A stretch of DNA of 64,000 nucleotides, from NCBI GenBank assembly GCA_001931535.1, contig CP016211.1:11764377-11828376 (forward strand), given 5' to 3'. Below the pieces are notes generated by a model. That model did no database searches, was not told the origin of the DNA, and saw only the letters and a list, made by a program, of their open reading frames with translations. This stretch comes from Minicystis rosea (GTDB taxonomy: Bacteria > Myxococcota_A > Polyangia > Polyangiales > Polyangiaceae). A program made the translations under genes and the position numbers. This document shows positions 34,395-43,411 of the stretch, piece by piece (within the stretch, counting starts at the first letter, position 1; each line of letters begins with the position of its first letter).

Positions 34395-35834
34395 TCAAGG
34401 GCTCGGTTTGCCCGGCAGGGCGAGCATGTGCGCTGCGCCGAGGCCGCCGAGCCAAAGAACGCTCGCCGCCGCGGGCACCGTCGCACGCAGGTGGACCTCC
34501 GGCCGCTCCGGCGAAGCGCTGGTGCACGGGACGATCTCGGGCGCGCCACCGTCCGCAGGAACGACGAGCTCGATGCGCGCCGCGGTGAACGTGCCGTCGG
34601 GATCGATGCCCGCGAGCGACAAATGTGGTTTCTCCACCGCGCTCCCGCACAGATCGCGAATCATCGGTGCGCTCGCGACGACCGGCACCACGCAATCGCC
34701 TCCTTCACAAGACACCTCGCCGAATCGCACCTTCCCTCGGGGCGTGTCGAGCGCGTTCTCTCCTTTCCACCGGGCCGCCTTCTTCTGGAGGTCGGCCACG
34801 AGGTTGCGGCGCAGCAGCGGCTCCTCCTGGAGGACCGCGCGGCGCCTCGCGAGACGTTTCTGGATCTCCGGATGATCCCAGCCCAGAAAGCCCGCCGGAT
34901 AGCGAAAGGTGGCGTTGGTGAGGATCTCGAAGTTGCTCGTGAGCGATTGAACGGCGGTGTTCCTGCCAAACCCCCATACGTCGGGATTGGGGCGCCACAT
35001 CTCGGCTTGATGGAGCTGTTTTTCCAGACTGGAGAGCTTGGGCTTCGCCGCGGCGAGCGCTTGCTCCGGGCTCATGGCATTGCACTTCGCCGCGAAGAAG
35101 GGGCCATGCAGCCAGATTGGCAATCTTCCATCCCACGTCAGCTCGGCGGCCCCCATGAACTCGGCGTCGTGCACGTCCTCGGCGTCGCTGTAAACATCGT
35201 TGGAGTCGCGATCCCAGAGCTTGAGCGCGAGCTCGTCGCCGGCACGAAGCGACACGCGTGGAATCGAGACGAAGAAGCCCCAATGATCCTCGGGGCCGAA
35301 GAGCGAGATCGGGTATTCGTCGCGCAGGCGCAGGCGGATGAGCGCGTCGGGCGCGTTCAGCGTGTCCCAATCCCCACCGCACCTGGGGCGTGTCGCGGGC
35401 GGTGTCCCGAGCTTGTAACGGTAGAACGTCGGGCTGCGCCCGTGACGCGAGTAGATCTCCACCTCGCAGATCAACGTCGCATCGACGAGCGAGGCATGGG
35501 CCTCTGCGCCGAGCCGGTGCAGGTGGTTCCCGGCATCCGGCATCTTGGGCGCGCGGCGCTCCTGCTCGTAACCGAAGTCGGGCGCCGTTTGGGGATCCTC
35601 ACCCCACATCCCTCGATCCTTCGGGCGCCAGGGCCAGGGCGCGGGATCGTGATCGCTGCAGGGGCCGGCCGTCGCACGCTGTGTCGGCTTGGGTGCCGAA
35701 GTCGCGGTTGGCGCGGGCTCGGGCGCCGAGACGGAGGGCGAGGCTCCTGCGTCGGTGCCGCTGCCAAGGCTTCGATCGCAGCCGGTGGCGACGAGGAGGG
35801 CGGCGAGCGCCGGTGCTCCGAACGATGACCGCAT
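34395..35834 (-). CDS. Hypothetical lipoprotein with possible C2-like domain
   Basis: A 479-residue lipoprotein (FGAPALAALLVATGCDRS, lipobox VATGC) with a Ser/Pro/Thr/Ala-rich linker to about residue 60. Around residues 150-250 the pattern DALIRLRLRDEY, DELALKLWDRDSNDVYSDAE, DVHDAEFMGAAELTWDG resembles a calcium-type C2 sandwich with clustered Asp residues; this is by eye only. The C-terminus ends with a short hydrophobic stretch (AAASVLWLGGLGAAHMLALP) that could be a membrane segment. It is the last gene of the cluster with the ECF sigma factor and starts 31 bp after the CnrX/CpxP-like gene. Confidence 0.65.
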   Translation of the reverse strand: MRSSFGAPALAALLVATGCDRSLGSGTDAGASPSVSAPEPAPTATSAPKPTQRATAGPCSDHDPAPWPWRPKDRGMWGEDPQTAPDFGYEQERRAPKMPDAGNHLHRLGAEAHASLVDATLICEVEIYSRHGRSPTFYRYKLGTPPATRPRCGGDWDTLNAPDALIRLRLRDEYPISLFGPEDHWGFFVSIPRVSLRAGDELALKLWDRDSNDVYSDAEDVHDAEFMGAAELTWDGRLPIWLHGPFFAAKCNAMSPEQALAAAKPKLSSLEKQLHQAEMWRPNPDVWGFGRNTAVQSLTSNFEILTNATFRYPAGFLGWDHPEIQKRLARRRAVLQEEPLLRRNLVADLQKKAARWKGENALDTPRGKVRFGEVSCEGGDCVVPVVASAPMIRDLCGSAVEKPHLSLAGIDPDGTFTAARIELVVPADGGAPEIVPCTSASPERPEVHLRATVPAAASVLWLGGLGAAHMLALPGKPSP

Positions 35835-35865
35835 CGAACGGCATCGTATCGGAACCGTGCCCATG

Positions 35866-36321
35866 TCACGGCGGCGGACCATGCGGTGGGCCGCCCCAAG
35901 GGCCGTGGCGGCGATGGCCGCGGCGGGCGCCGAGCGCGTCGAGGCGCTTCTTCTGCTCGTCGTCGAGGAGCTCGCGGATGCGCGCGTCGGTGCGCTTGTG
36001 CAGCGCTTCGAGCCCGGGCTCGCACTGGCCCATCAGCTTGTCGCGCTCGGCGTCGGCCTCGTCGAGGATGGCGCGCAGCCGCGGCACCTGATCGTCGCGG
36101 AGATCCAAGTGCCGGCGCATCGCCTCCAGACGAGAGCGCGCGTGCGGGCCTTCCATCATGCGGTTCAGCTCTCGGAAGGCCGTCATGCGCCCCAGCGCGC
36201 CGCCCGCGAGGCCGCCCAAGAGGAAGACGGCGACGAGCACGGCCGCCGCCTTCGCGCGTGTGCCGTTGGGGCGCGGCCCGCGATGGCTCGCTTCCGCGCT
36301 CACCGCGTCTTCGTCCGTCAC
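35866..36321 (-). CDS. Membrane-anchored periplasmic metal/stress sensor (CnrX/ZraP/CpxP-like)
   Basis: A 151-residue protein with one N-terminal membrane helix (AAAVLVAVFLLGGLAGGALG) and an all-helical periplasmic part: RSRLEAMRRHLDLRDDQVPR (an LTxxQ-like hook), LRAILDEADAERDKLMGQCE and RTDARIRELLDDEQKKRLDA, ending His/Gly/Pro-rich (RRGHRRHGPWGG...). This is the heavy-metal-resistance / periplasmic sensor fold of CnrX and ZraP. The GTG start overlaps the anti-sigma stop as GTGA with GGAGG upstream, so it is coupled to the sigma/anti-sigma pair. By analogy with CnrYXH it may relay a periplasmic metal or stress signal to the anti-sigma factor. Confidence 0.75.
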   Translation of the reverse strand: MTDEDAVSAEASHRGPRPNGTRAKAAAVLVAVFLLGGLAGGALGRMTAFRELNRMMEGPHARSRLEAMRRHLDLRDDQVPRLRAILDEADAERDKLMGQCEPGLEALHKRTDARIRELLDDEQKKRLDALGARRGHRRHGPWGGPPHGPPP

Positions 36322-36692
36322 TCGAGCACCTCCACCGCGTCCACCGAAGAGGCCATGGTCGCATCGACGTCGCCCTGGCTCGCGAAGAAGAGCACGAAGC
36401 TGGCGGCGACGGCGAGCACGCCGAGGCCCAACGCGACGGGCCCCGTGCGCACCACGCCATCCATCCACGACGGCGCCGCCACATCGGCGCGCGGCACGCG
36501 GGCCATCACGGCATCGGTGAAATCGTTCGTCGCGTCGAGCGAGCGCGTGGCGTGGGCGAGGGCGCGCAGCGGATCTTCGGGATCGTTCACGGCGGCGGAC
36601 ACGATGGCCTCCGTGAGCGCCTCGTCCGGCGCCAGCGCCTCGGTCGCCGCCCGCAGGCGGGCGAGCGCATCGTCCCGCTCATCGCGATCCAT
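36318..36692 (-). CDS. Single-pass membrane protein, probable anti-sigma factor
   Basis: A 124-residue protein with an N-terminal cytoplasmic helical part (DDALARLRAATEALAPDEAL, about 1-75), one membrane helix (VALGLGVLAVAASFVLFFAS) and a short periplasmic tail. It lacks a zinc-binding HxxxCxxC anti-sigma motif, so it would be a CnrY-like small anti-sigma protein rather than a ZAS type. The assignment rests mainly on position: its ATG overlaps the ECF sigma gene by 14 nt and its stop overlaps the periplasmic sensor gene. Confidence 0.7.
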   Translation of the reverse strand: MDRDERDDALARLRAATEALAPDEALTEAIVSAAVNDPEDPLRALAHATRSLDATNDFTDAVMARVPRADVAAPSWMDGVVRTGPVALGLGVLAVAASFVLFFASQGDVDATMASSVDAVEVLE

Positions 36693-37230
36693 GACCCCTT
36701 GCCTCCTCGCGTTCCTGCTTCACCCGGAGCGCTGCACGTGCGCGCACCAAGCGTTGTTCGATCGCGCCCTCGGAGCAACCGAGCGCTTCGGCCGCGGCCT
36801 TCGCCGAGAGCCCCTCCACCGCCACCAGCACCAGCGCGGCCCGATCTTGGGGCGCGAGATCGGCGAGCATCGCGTCGAGCTCGCGCAGCGCCACGCGCGC
36901 CTCGGCGGCGACGAGCCCGTCGAAGCGCGGCTCGCGCGGCTCGCGTCCCGTCGTCTCGCGCCGCCTTCGCAGCGCATCGATCCCCGCGTTGGTGACGATC
37001 CGATAGAGCCAGGTCTCGACCTTCGATCGACCGTCCCAGCGGCCCTCCCGCAACGCGCGGTAGGCGTCCACGTAAGCCTCTTGCAGCGCGTCCTCCGCCT
37101 CGCCGAGATCGCCGGAGAGGCGCGCGGCGAGGCGGTAGAGCGGCGCGCGCGTGTGGTCGACGATGACGCGGAAGGCGGCATCGTCTCCCTTGGACACGCG
37201 CGTTGCGAGGAGGCGAAGATCGACGGTCAC
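36679..37230 (-). CDS. ECF-type RNA polymerase sigma factor
   Basis: A 183-residue sigma factor with only regions 2 and 4. Region 2: DDAAFRVIVDHTRAPLYRLA, then GEAEDALQEAYVDAYRALRE (2.2) and KVETWLYRIVTNAGIDALRR (2.3/2.4). Region 4: ELDAMLADLAPQDRAALVLV, EGLSAKAAAEALGCSEGAIE and QRLVRARAALR, the -35-binding helix. Start is GTG behind GAGGCCAT. It heads a four-gene run with a membrane anti-sigma and a CnrX/CpxP-like sensor; the Spy-like lipoprotein gene ends 55 bp upstream and may share the transcript or be its target. Confidence 0.93.
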   Translation of the reverse strand: MTVDLRLLATRVSKGDDAAFRVIVDHTRAPLYRLAARLSGDLGEAEDALQEAYVDAYRALREGRWDGRSKVETWLYRIVTNAGIDALRRRRETTGREPREPRFDGLVAAEARVALRELDAMLADLAPQDRAALVLVAVEGLSAKAAAEALGCSEGAIEQRLVRARAALRVKQEREEARGHGSR

Positions 37231-37285
37231 ATGGCCTCGAAGGGGTCATCTACCCCAATCGGCAGCCGACCACATGAGGCCGCGG

Positions 37286-38248
37286 CTACTTCTCGGAGCA
37301 ATCTTCGTCCGCGGGACCGCGGTGCGCGCCGGCGGGCGGGCCTTGCTCGATGCGCTTGGCGAGCTCGGTGCGCTGCGTTTCATCGAGGAGCGGCACCACG
37401 GCGGCGAGCGCCTTCACCATCATGCCCGGACCCGCGTCGGGCCCGACCATCGGCGCGTCCTTCGGCGGCGCCGCGAACGCGCTCGCGTCGAACCGATCGG
37501 CCGCGAAGCTCGCGACCCGTTCGCGCATCGTCTTGCGGAACGCCTCGTGCTTGGCCTTCATCGCCTCGCGGTCCGACTCCTGCGGAGCGAGCTTGGAAAG
37601 CGCCGCCTGCACCTTCTCGCGCTGCGCATCGGACATCTCGATCCCGCGCAGCATGTGCCCGAGCGGCCCGCCCATCTCGCCCTTCGCGCCGCGCATCTCG
37701 CCCTTCGCGCCGAAGTGATCCGCGTGCTCATCCATCTTCGCGGTCACCGAGTCCACGAGCTGCTTGCGCTGCTCCGCCGTGAGCGTGTCGTGGAGCGTCT
37801 GCATCGCCTTGGTGAAGCGCATGTCGTCCTGCGGCGCCTTCATCGCCGGCAGCTCGAGCGCGGCCTCGTCGATCTTGCCGCTCCGGATCGCCGTGGCCAG
37901 CGTCGCGCGATGCGCCTCGAAATCGGCTCGATGCGCGGGCTCGTCCTTGGCTGCGTGGAGCGCGTCGAGCTCGCCTTGGATCGTCGTGCGCTGCGCGTCG
38001 GACAGGGAGAGCTCGTGGAGCGCGGCGACCAGCAGGTGGTCCGGGCCATGCCCGCGCCTCCCGTGGTGCCCCCGCGCCCGCTTCGTGCTTTTCGCCGGCG
38101 CTGTCGCCGCCTGCTCCAGCTTGGCCGTCGCGGCGCCGGTCTCCGTCGACTCGCTCCCGCCGCCCTGCCCATTGCAAGCCGCGAAGACGGCCATCGCACC
38201 GACGAGCGGCAGAACCCCGAGGACCTTGGACCATCGCTGCTTGCTCAT
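37286..38248 (-). CDS. Spy/CpxP-like (LTxxQ) periplasmic lipoprotein with two repeats
   Basis: A 320-residue lipoprotein (KVLGVLPLVGAMAVFAACNG, lipobox VFAAC). Three LTxxQ-like hooks are visible: LHELSLSDAQRTTIQGEL, TLHDTLTAEQRKQLVDSV and GIEMSDAQREKVQAAL, with a fourth DETQRTELAKRI, so the protein is roughly a double-length CpxP/Spy helical cradle. His/Gly-rich patches (RARGHHGRRGHGPDH) may bind metal. Family members act as periplasmic chaperones or stress sensors. It lies directly upstream of the ECF sigma cluster, making it a plausible part of the same envelope-stress system. Confidence 0.8.
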   Translation of the reverse strand: MSKQRWSKVLGVLPLVGAMAVFAACNGQGGGSESTETGAATAKLEQAATAPAKSTKRARGHHGRRGHGPDHLLVAALHELSLSDAQRTTIQGELDALHAAKDEPAHRADFEAHRATLATAIRSGKIDEAALELPAMKAPQDDMRFTKAMQTLHDTLTAEQRKQLVDSVTAKMDEHADHFGAKGEMRGAKGEMGGPLGHMLRGIEMSDAQREKVQAALSKLAPQESDREAMKAKHEAFRKTMRERVASFAADRFDASAFAAPPKDAPMVGPDAGPGMMVKALAAVVPLLDETQRTELAKRIEQGPPAGAHRGPADEDCSEK

Positions 38249-38437
38249 GTGACTCTCGCTTCCTTGGTTGGCTGAGGGGCGAGTGCTCGGTCTCTCCGCG
38301 CCATCGCCTGGTTTCGGTCCTTGTGACGTGGCCCGGGTCGACCTCCCTACGAACGATTTCGATCGGTCGTCGGAAAGCCGCACCCGCGCTCGGACCACAG
38401 CGCACCCGCGCGCCGGAGAGCACGAAATCCGCGCGCG

Positions 38438-39808
38438 TCAGGGCTTGATCGTGTCGTTCGCCGGCACGTCGTAGGGCCGCAGCGACGGCGTCTCTCCGCC
38501 TCCCGGCACGTACGGTGTGGCGCCGAGCGTGGGCGGCATTGGCGGCGAAACCTGAGCCGCGTCCGCGCTCGGGTAGGCATACGAGAACGACAGTGAGGCC
38601 GAGAAGCGGGTGAATCCGTTGTCCACGTCCACCGTCGCCTGGCGTTGCACCTGCCCGCGCAGCGAGACGGTCAGCGATTGCGTCACCTCTGGGCGCCACG
38701 CGAGCGACGCGTCGCCGAGCACGGTGTTGATCACCGTCCCGCCCGTCCCAATCGGGGTCATGTGCGTGAACCCTCCCGAGCCCGAGGCGATGAGGCCTGT
38801 GACCCCGATGGGCACGCTGAAGCGCAGCGTCCCCGTGTCGGTGAAATTCAGCGTGCTCGTCACCAGGTTGGGCGCCGCCTGGTGCACGTAGGAGAGCGAG
38901 ATCACCGCTGGATCGAGGTCATACGAGAGCATCGCATTGCCCGTCGGCTGCACCGAGAAGCGAAGAGGCTTGGGCCCATCCGGCGTCTCCTGCGCCGGGC
39001 TCACCACCTGGGTCAGGCCGAGCTGCGCCGAGCACGTCAGCGACGGTGTCAGCGGCCGGCTCCACGTCGCCGCCAGCGTGCCTGCCACCTGGGTTCGCGG
39101 CGGATTGCTCGGTCCATCGAGGCTCAGCGAATTGGTGAAATGGCTCGTCATCACCATCAGCGCCAAACCGACGGTATCCACGTCGAACATGCGATTGAGA
39201 TTGAGCCCGTTCGTGACGGAGATGGTGCGCGAGCGGATGCCCCGGAGCTCGTCCTCGGCGTTCATGACGCTGACGCCGTTCGACTGCATCAGCGACAGCG
39301 ACGACGAGAGTTGATGGTTGAAGCTCTCCTGCGCCCCCACGGTGACCAGATAAGCGGCGGCGCCCGGGACGGGATCGAGCTGCGTTTGGCTGGGGTCGAC
39401 GGCGATGGACAGCGCGCGCAGCGGCGCTTGGCTCAGCATCAGCGAGAGCGACATGTTCGACAGCTCGCTGAATTCGTATCGGCCCGCATACGTGAGCCGA
39501 TTGGCATACGTGAGCGGCCCACGCTCGCCGTCGGCCCCTTTGGCGAAAGGCACGTTCAGGGTGAATGCATACGTGAGCGTGTTCGTCGTGAGCGGCGTGT
39601 CGAACAACAATGTCGCCGAAGGGTTGAGCGACAGGGACGGCCCCGAATACGTCGTGAGATTTGGATAAGGCGCATCGGTGAGCGTCTTCGTGTACGTCCC
39701 GGCCGCGGTCAGCGACACTTGCCCGCTCACATATTGCGCCTCGGCGGGCGTAGCGAGGCCGAACGCTCCGAACAGAGCGGCAAAAGCCCCACCGCGCCGT
39801 AGACGCAT
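38438..39808 (-). CDS. Outer-membrane beta-barrel protein
   Basis: A 456-residue exported protein (signal RGGAFAALFGAFGLATPAEA, mature start QYVSGQVSLTAAGTY). The body is a long series of alternating amphipathic strands such as NTLTYAFTLNVPF, NMSLSLMLSQA, SLSYVHQAAPNLVTSTLNFT and RFSASLSFSYAYPSADA, with short polar turns, typical of an 18-20-strand barrel. It does not end in an aromatic residue; a Pro-rich C-terminal tail of about 45 residues follows the last strand. No transport family is identifiable. It is divergent from the deacetylase-like gene and upstream of the Spy-like gene (about 190 bp). Confidence 0.75.
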   Translation of the reverse strand: MRLRRGGAFAALFGAFGLATPAEAQYVSGQVSLTAAGTYTKTLTDAPYPNLTTYSGPSLSLNPSATLLFDTPLTTNTLTYAFTLNVPFAKGADGERGPLTYANRLTYAGRYEFSELSNMSLSLMLSQAPLRALSIAVDPSQTQLDPVPGAAAYLVTVGAQESFNHQLSSSLSLMQSNGVSVMNAEDELRGIRSRTISVTNGLNLNRMFDVDTVGLALMVMTSHFTNSLSLDGPSNPPRTQVAGTLAATWSRPLTPSLTCSAQLGLTQVVSPAQETPDGPKPLRFSVQPTGNAMLSYDLDPAVISLSYVHQAAPNLVTSTLNFTDTGTLRFSVPIGVTGLIASGSGGFTHMTPIGTGGTVINTVLGDASLAWRPEVTQSLTVSLRGQVQRQATVDVDNGFTRFSASLSFSYAYPSADAAQVSPPMPPTLGATPYVPGGGETPSLRPYDVPANDTIKP

Positions 39809-39884
39809 GGGGCCGAACCTAGCACGTCAAAGTCGATGTCGCGTCGGGTGCGCGACGCATATGTGGTGTAGAGTCAGCGCTCCC

Positions 39885-41003
39885 ATGAACGCCCTCTTGA
39901 GCTACCTCCGGGAGAAGCGATTCGATACTTGGATCCAGGGATATGCGCGGCACGTGATCGAGGGCCGCCGTGCCCCACGGGTCACCGGCCCAAGACATCT
40001 CCTCTTCGCCTTCTGCGATCATTGGGAGCCGCTTTGGAACGAGGTGAGCGAAGCGCAGGCCGACGCGCGCGTGCGCTTCTGGGCGGATCACCATCCCAAG
40101 CTCGCCTCCGAGTTTCGCGACGCGGACGGCCGCAGCCCGTGTCATTCGTTCTTCTTCCCCGGTGAGCAGTACAAGCCCGCCTGGCTCGATACCCTCGCCG
40201 ACTTCTCTCGACACGGCATCGGCGAGGTCGAGGTGCACTTGCACCATCACGGCGACACGGCGGCCACCCTGCGCCACGCCCTCCTCGAGACGCTCTCTCA
40301 TTTCGCATCGCACGGGCACCTCTCGCGCGATCCGGGAGGCCGCCTGCGCTACGCGTTCATCCACGGCAACTGGTGCCTCGCCAACGCCCGCGCCGACGGC
40401 GCGCGCTGCGGAGTGAACGACGAGATTCCGCTCCTCTTCGACACCGGCTGCTACGCCGACTTCACCTTCCCAGCAGCGCCCGACGAGAGCCAACCCAACA
40501 TCGTGAACCAGATCTATTGGCCCGTCGGCGACATCGCCAAACGCCGCGCCTACGAGAGCGGCGAACGGGCCCGCGTGGGCGACGTGCGCCGCGATCGCAT
40601 CCTCATGGTCGAAGGCCCGCTCGCGCTCGCCGCGCGCCCCGAGCGCATGGCCCTTCGCATCGAGAACGCTGCCATCACCGCGCGCGATCCCGGCACCGCC
40701 GCCCGCGTCGCCACCTGGGTGAAGCAAAACATCCACGTCGAAGGCCGCCCCGAGTGGGTCTTCGTCAAAGTGCACACCCACGGCGCGCCCGAGCTGCAAG
40801 CCGCCTCGGTCCTCGGCGACGGCGGCCGCACGCTCCACCGCGCGCTCACCGGCCTCTACAACGACGGTCGCTCGTGGATCCTCCACTACGTCAGCGCCCG
40901 CGAGATGTTCAACATCGCCATCGCCGCGATGGAGGGCCGCCACGGCAACCCCACCGACTACCGCGATCACGTCCTCCCGCCGCCGCCGATCAGGAAAGCA
41001 TGA
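39885..41003 (+). CDS. Polysaccharide-deacetylase-like hypothetical protein
   Basis: A 372-residue cytoplasmic-looking protein. The blocks HLLFAFCDHWEPLW, DGRSPCHSFFFPGEQYKPAW, GIGEVEVHLHHHGDTAATLR, RYAFIHGNWCLANARADGAR and GCYADFTFPAAPDESQP, NIVNQIYWPVGD belong to a widespread uncharacterised family often found near exopolysaccharide genes. The His/Asp-rich blocks (CDHWEP, HLHHHGDT, FIHGNW) fit a NodB-like metal site, so carbohydrate de-N-acetylation is plausible but not shown. The ATG at 39885 directly precedes the conserved start; the upstream extension is Arg-rich noise. Confidence 0.7.
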   Translation: MNALLSYLREKRFDTWIQGYARHVIEGRRAPRVTGPRHLLFAFCDHWEPLWNEVSEAQADARVRFWADHHPKLASEFRDADGRSPCHSFFFPGEQYKPAWLDTLADFSRHGIGEVEVHLHHHGDTAATLRHALLETLSHFASHGHLSRDPGGRLRYAFIHGNWCLANARADGARCGVNDEIPLLFDTGCYADFTFPAAPDESQPNIVNQIYWPVGDIAKRRAYESGERARVGDVRRDRILMVEGPLALAARPERMALRIENAAITARDPGTAARVATWVKQNIHVEGRPEWVFVKVHTHGAPELQAASVLGDGGRTLHRALTGLYNDGRSWILHYVSAREMFNIAIAAMEGRHGNPTDYRDHVLPPPPIRKA

Positions 41004-41006
41004 TGC

Positions 41007-41918
41007 TCAGTTGCAACCGATGCGCTGGGCCGCGAGCGCCACGTCATCGAACCACAGCGTCATGTCCTGCCCGGCGTAGCTCTCCCAGCCGAGCCGATAA
41101 TCCGTGAGGCTCGGCTGGTAGCCCGGTTTGGTCAACCATTGTTGATCGATATCCGGTGTCGGCGTGCCATCCTCGTGCAGGCCAGGGACGTCTTGCCCAT
41201 CCACCCACGTTTGGATGTGGCCGAGCTCGCCGTCGACGAGGAACTCGACGCAATACCATTGTGACGGCGTCGGCTGCACGCTCTGCGCGAGACCGGCCGG
41301 GCTGATCGCCGGCAGCGTGGCGTCGTCCGACTCGCGATTCCACATCATCGCTTTGCCCTGACCGCCCATGCGCAGGCTCTTCCCGCCGTCGTTCGTGTCC
41401 TTCATCGCCAGGAAGGTGACGTGACCGTCGCCGAGCGCGTCCGAGAGACGCAGGAAGAAGCGCCCATACACCTTCTTGCCGAGGGCGCCGATGGCGCTCG
41501 TGTTGGCGAAGAACACATGGTTGCAATAACCACCTTTGCCGCTCACCTTCACCGAGCTCGCGCCGCTGTGCGCGACGGATGCATCGATGGTGAGCGTGCC
41601 CGTCCCGCTGCAATCCGGGCTCACCACCGACCATTTCGTCGGATCGGGCGGCCCGCCCGCCGTCGCGCCCTCGAAATCGTCGCAGAGCGGGAGGCTCTTG
41701 CAGTCCGTGCCGGCGCTCCCGCCCATCCCGCCGCCGGTGCTGCTGCTCGCGGACGACGCCGAGCTGCTGGCGCTCGCGCTGCTCGCCGAGCCCGTCGTGC
41801 CGCCGCCCGCGCTCGTCCCACCCCCCGTGCTCGTGCCACTGCCGCTCCCGTCTCCGCAGGCTGCGACGATCATCAGAGTGCCGAGGCTCGCGAACAGGGT
41901 GAAGGAGGGATGACGCAT
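41007..41918 (-). CDS. Lipoprotein with Cip1-like/lectin-type beta-sandwich domain
   Basis: A 303-residue lipoprotein (FTLFASLGTLMIVAACGDG, lipobox IVAAC) with a low-complexity Gly/Ser/Ala/Thr linker (about 22-70). The domain begins CDDFEGATAGGPPDPTKWSV, continues DASVAHSGASSVKVSGKGGY, YGRFFLRLSDALGDGHVTFL and QWYCVEFLVDGELGHIQTWV, and closes MTLWFDDVALAAQRIGC: the pattern of polysaccharide-lyase/Cip1-like carbohydrate-binding sandwiches. Start chosen with GAGGAA 6 nt upstream. It lies 44 bp after the DUF1552 gene, as third gene of that operon. Confidence 0.75.
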   Translation of the reverse strand: MRHPSFTLFASLGTLMIVAACGDGSGSGTSTGGGTSAGGGTTGSASSASASSSASSASSSTGGGMGGSAGTDCKSLPLCDDFEGATAGGPPDPTKWSVVSPDCSGTGTLTIDASVAHSGASSVKVSGKGGYCNHVFFANTSAIGALGKKVYGRFFLRLSDALGDGHVTFLAMKDTNDGGKSLRMGGQGKAMMWNRESDDATLPAISPAGLAQSVQPTPSQWYCVEFLVDGELGHIQTWVDGQDVPGLHEDGTPTPDIDQQWLTKPGYQPSLTDYRLGWESYAGQDMTLWFDDVALAAQRIGCN

Positions 41919-41962
41919 CGAAGTTCCTCGCATGGTCCTCGCATCGGCCGGCGCTGCGCCGC

Positions 41963-43411
41963 TCACGTGAGGATCTCGCTCAAAGGGCCCACGTTGTAGG
42001 CCGAGTTTCCAAACGTGGTGATGTTCGCGCCCATGGCCTTCGCCAGCGTCACGTGGAGATCGTTGTGCGCGCGCTTGGCGCCGTACTTCGCCTCCGCCTG
42101 CTGCGAATAGCCGTTGAAGACTTGATATTCGACCATCTGCCCCGTCTTCAGCCTTCCGCTCCCGCCGCCGAGGATGAGGAACGGAAGCTCCCAGTGATCG
42201 TGGTCCGAGCCGTTGTCGAGCTCGTTGCCCCAGACGATGATGCATTGATCGAGCAGCGTCTTGCCGTTGCCCACGGGGAACTGGCTCAGCCGATCGCACA
42301 AATACGCCACCTCGCCCGCATAGAATTGGTTGATGGTCGTGAGATCCTTGATCGCCGGGTGCGCGCTCGGCTCCACCTGCGAGGCGATGGGATTGTCGGC
42401 GTCCGATTGCGCGGGCGCGCTCGGGCCCACCTCGAAGCGATGGGGCGCCTGATGCGAGATGTTGTGATGATCCCCGGAGATACCGAGCCAGTCCGGCACC
42501 ATCGGCGACAGCGCCTGAGAGAATTGGAGGCTCGCGACCCGCGTGAGATCGCACGCGAGCGACATCACGAGGAGCTCGATGTGATCGCGCGTGATCTTCG
42601 GAAAGGTGCTGCCCCCGGTGACCGCGTTCGGATAATCGCAGCCCGCGAGGGCGCCGGTCCCGGTGCCACCGAGCATGGTGCTGAGGCGGCTCCACCCGTC
42701 CCGCAGCGCCTCGAGCTGCTGCCCGTCCTCGGAGCACAGCTTCGGCTCGATGCGCGCGAGCTCCCCGTCGAGGCGCGTGAAGAGGCGTTTGCGAATCTCG
42801 AGCTTGGGATCGGGCTCCGTCATGTTCCCCGAGCCGATGCCGAGGAAGAGCGCATCTCGCGCCGCGACGGCGTCCTCGCGCGGATCCACTTGGGCGCCGT
42901 TCACGTCGTAGATCATCCGGTTGTAGATGCTCTTGCCCTCGTAATCCTGCGGTGACTTCGCCCGAAACTCGATCGAGGTGTGGGGCGTCGGAGGCTTGAT
43001 GGCGGCCGCGATCGCTTGATCGATGCTGGGCGCCGCCGCGGGCATCTGGCCTGTCGCATCCATCCCCGTCCACAACGTGGCCATCCCCGGCCCGTGGGGA
43101 TCGCCGACGCCTGCAGCCTTGTTACAGAGGCCGCGCAGGATGATCATCTTGTCCTGATACTTTTGGAGCGGCGCGAGCCACGGCCTGAGCGTGAAGTTGC
43201 TCGTCACCCCGGGAGCACCGAGCCACGACCCGCCCGCGGGATCGGCGCCCCAGAGGTGCCGCACCACGCCGCAGGACGAGAAGAGGAGGATGAGATATCG
43301 CTTCTCGCCGTCATCGGCGTAGCTCGGGAGCGAGCGCAGAAACGGGAGCGTGAGCGCAGTCGCGCCCACGGCGCCGAGGAAGCGGCGGCGACTGATCGAG
43401 ACGCGGCTCAT
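41963..43411 (-). CDS. DUF1552 family protein with Tat signal
   Basis: A 482-residue protein with twin-arginine signal SRRRFLGAVGATALTLPFLR. Conserved parts: YLILLFSSCGVVRHLWGADP, MIILRGLCNKAAGVGDPHGP, GMATLWTG and SIDQAIA, later FPKITRDHIELLVMSLACDL and TTINQFYAGEVAYLCDRLSQ, ending with IVWGNELDNGSDHDHWELPF and NDLHVTLAKAMGANITTFGN. DUF1552 is related to DUF1501 (alkaline-phosphatase-fold) proteins and is nearly always found beside DUF1592 proteins, as here. The ATG overlaps the DUF1592 stop as ATGA. Function unknown; export in folded form suggests a bound cofactor. Confidence 0.9.
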   Translation of the reverse strand: MSRVSISRRRFLGAVGATALTLPFLRSLPSYADDGEKRYLILLFSSCGVVRHLWGADPAGGSWLGAPGVTSNFTLRPWLAPLQKYQDKMIILRGLCNKAAGVGDPHGPGMATLWTGMDATGQMPAAAPSIDQAIAAAIKPPTPHTSIEFRAKSPQDYEGKSIYNRMIYDVNGAQVDPREDAVAARDALFLGIGSGNMTEPDPKLEIRKRLFTRLDGELARIEPKLCSEDGQQLEALRDGWSRLSTMLGGTGTGALAGCDYPNAVTGGSTFPKITRDHIELLVMSLACDLTRVASLQFSQALSPMVPDWLGISGDHHNISHQAPHRFEVGPSAPAQSDADNPIASQVEPSAHPAIKDLTTINQFYAGEVAYLCDRLSQFPVGNGKTLLDQCIIVWGNELDNGSDHDHWELPFLILGGGSGRLKTGQMVEYQVFNGYSQQAEAKYGAKRAHNDLHVTLAKAMGANITTFGNSAYNVGPLSEILT

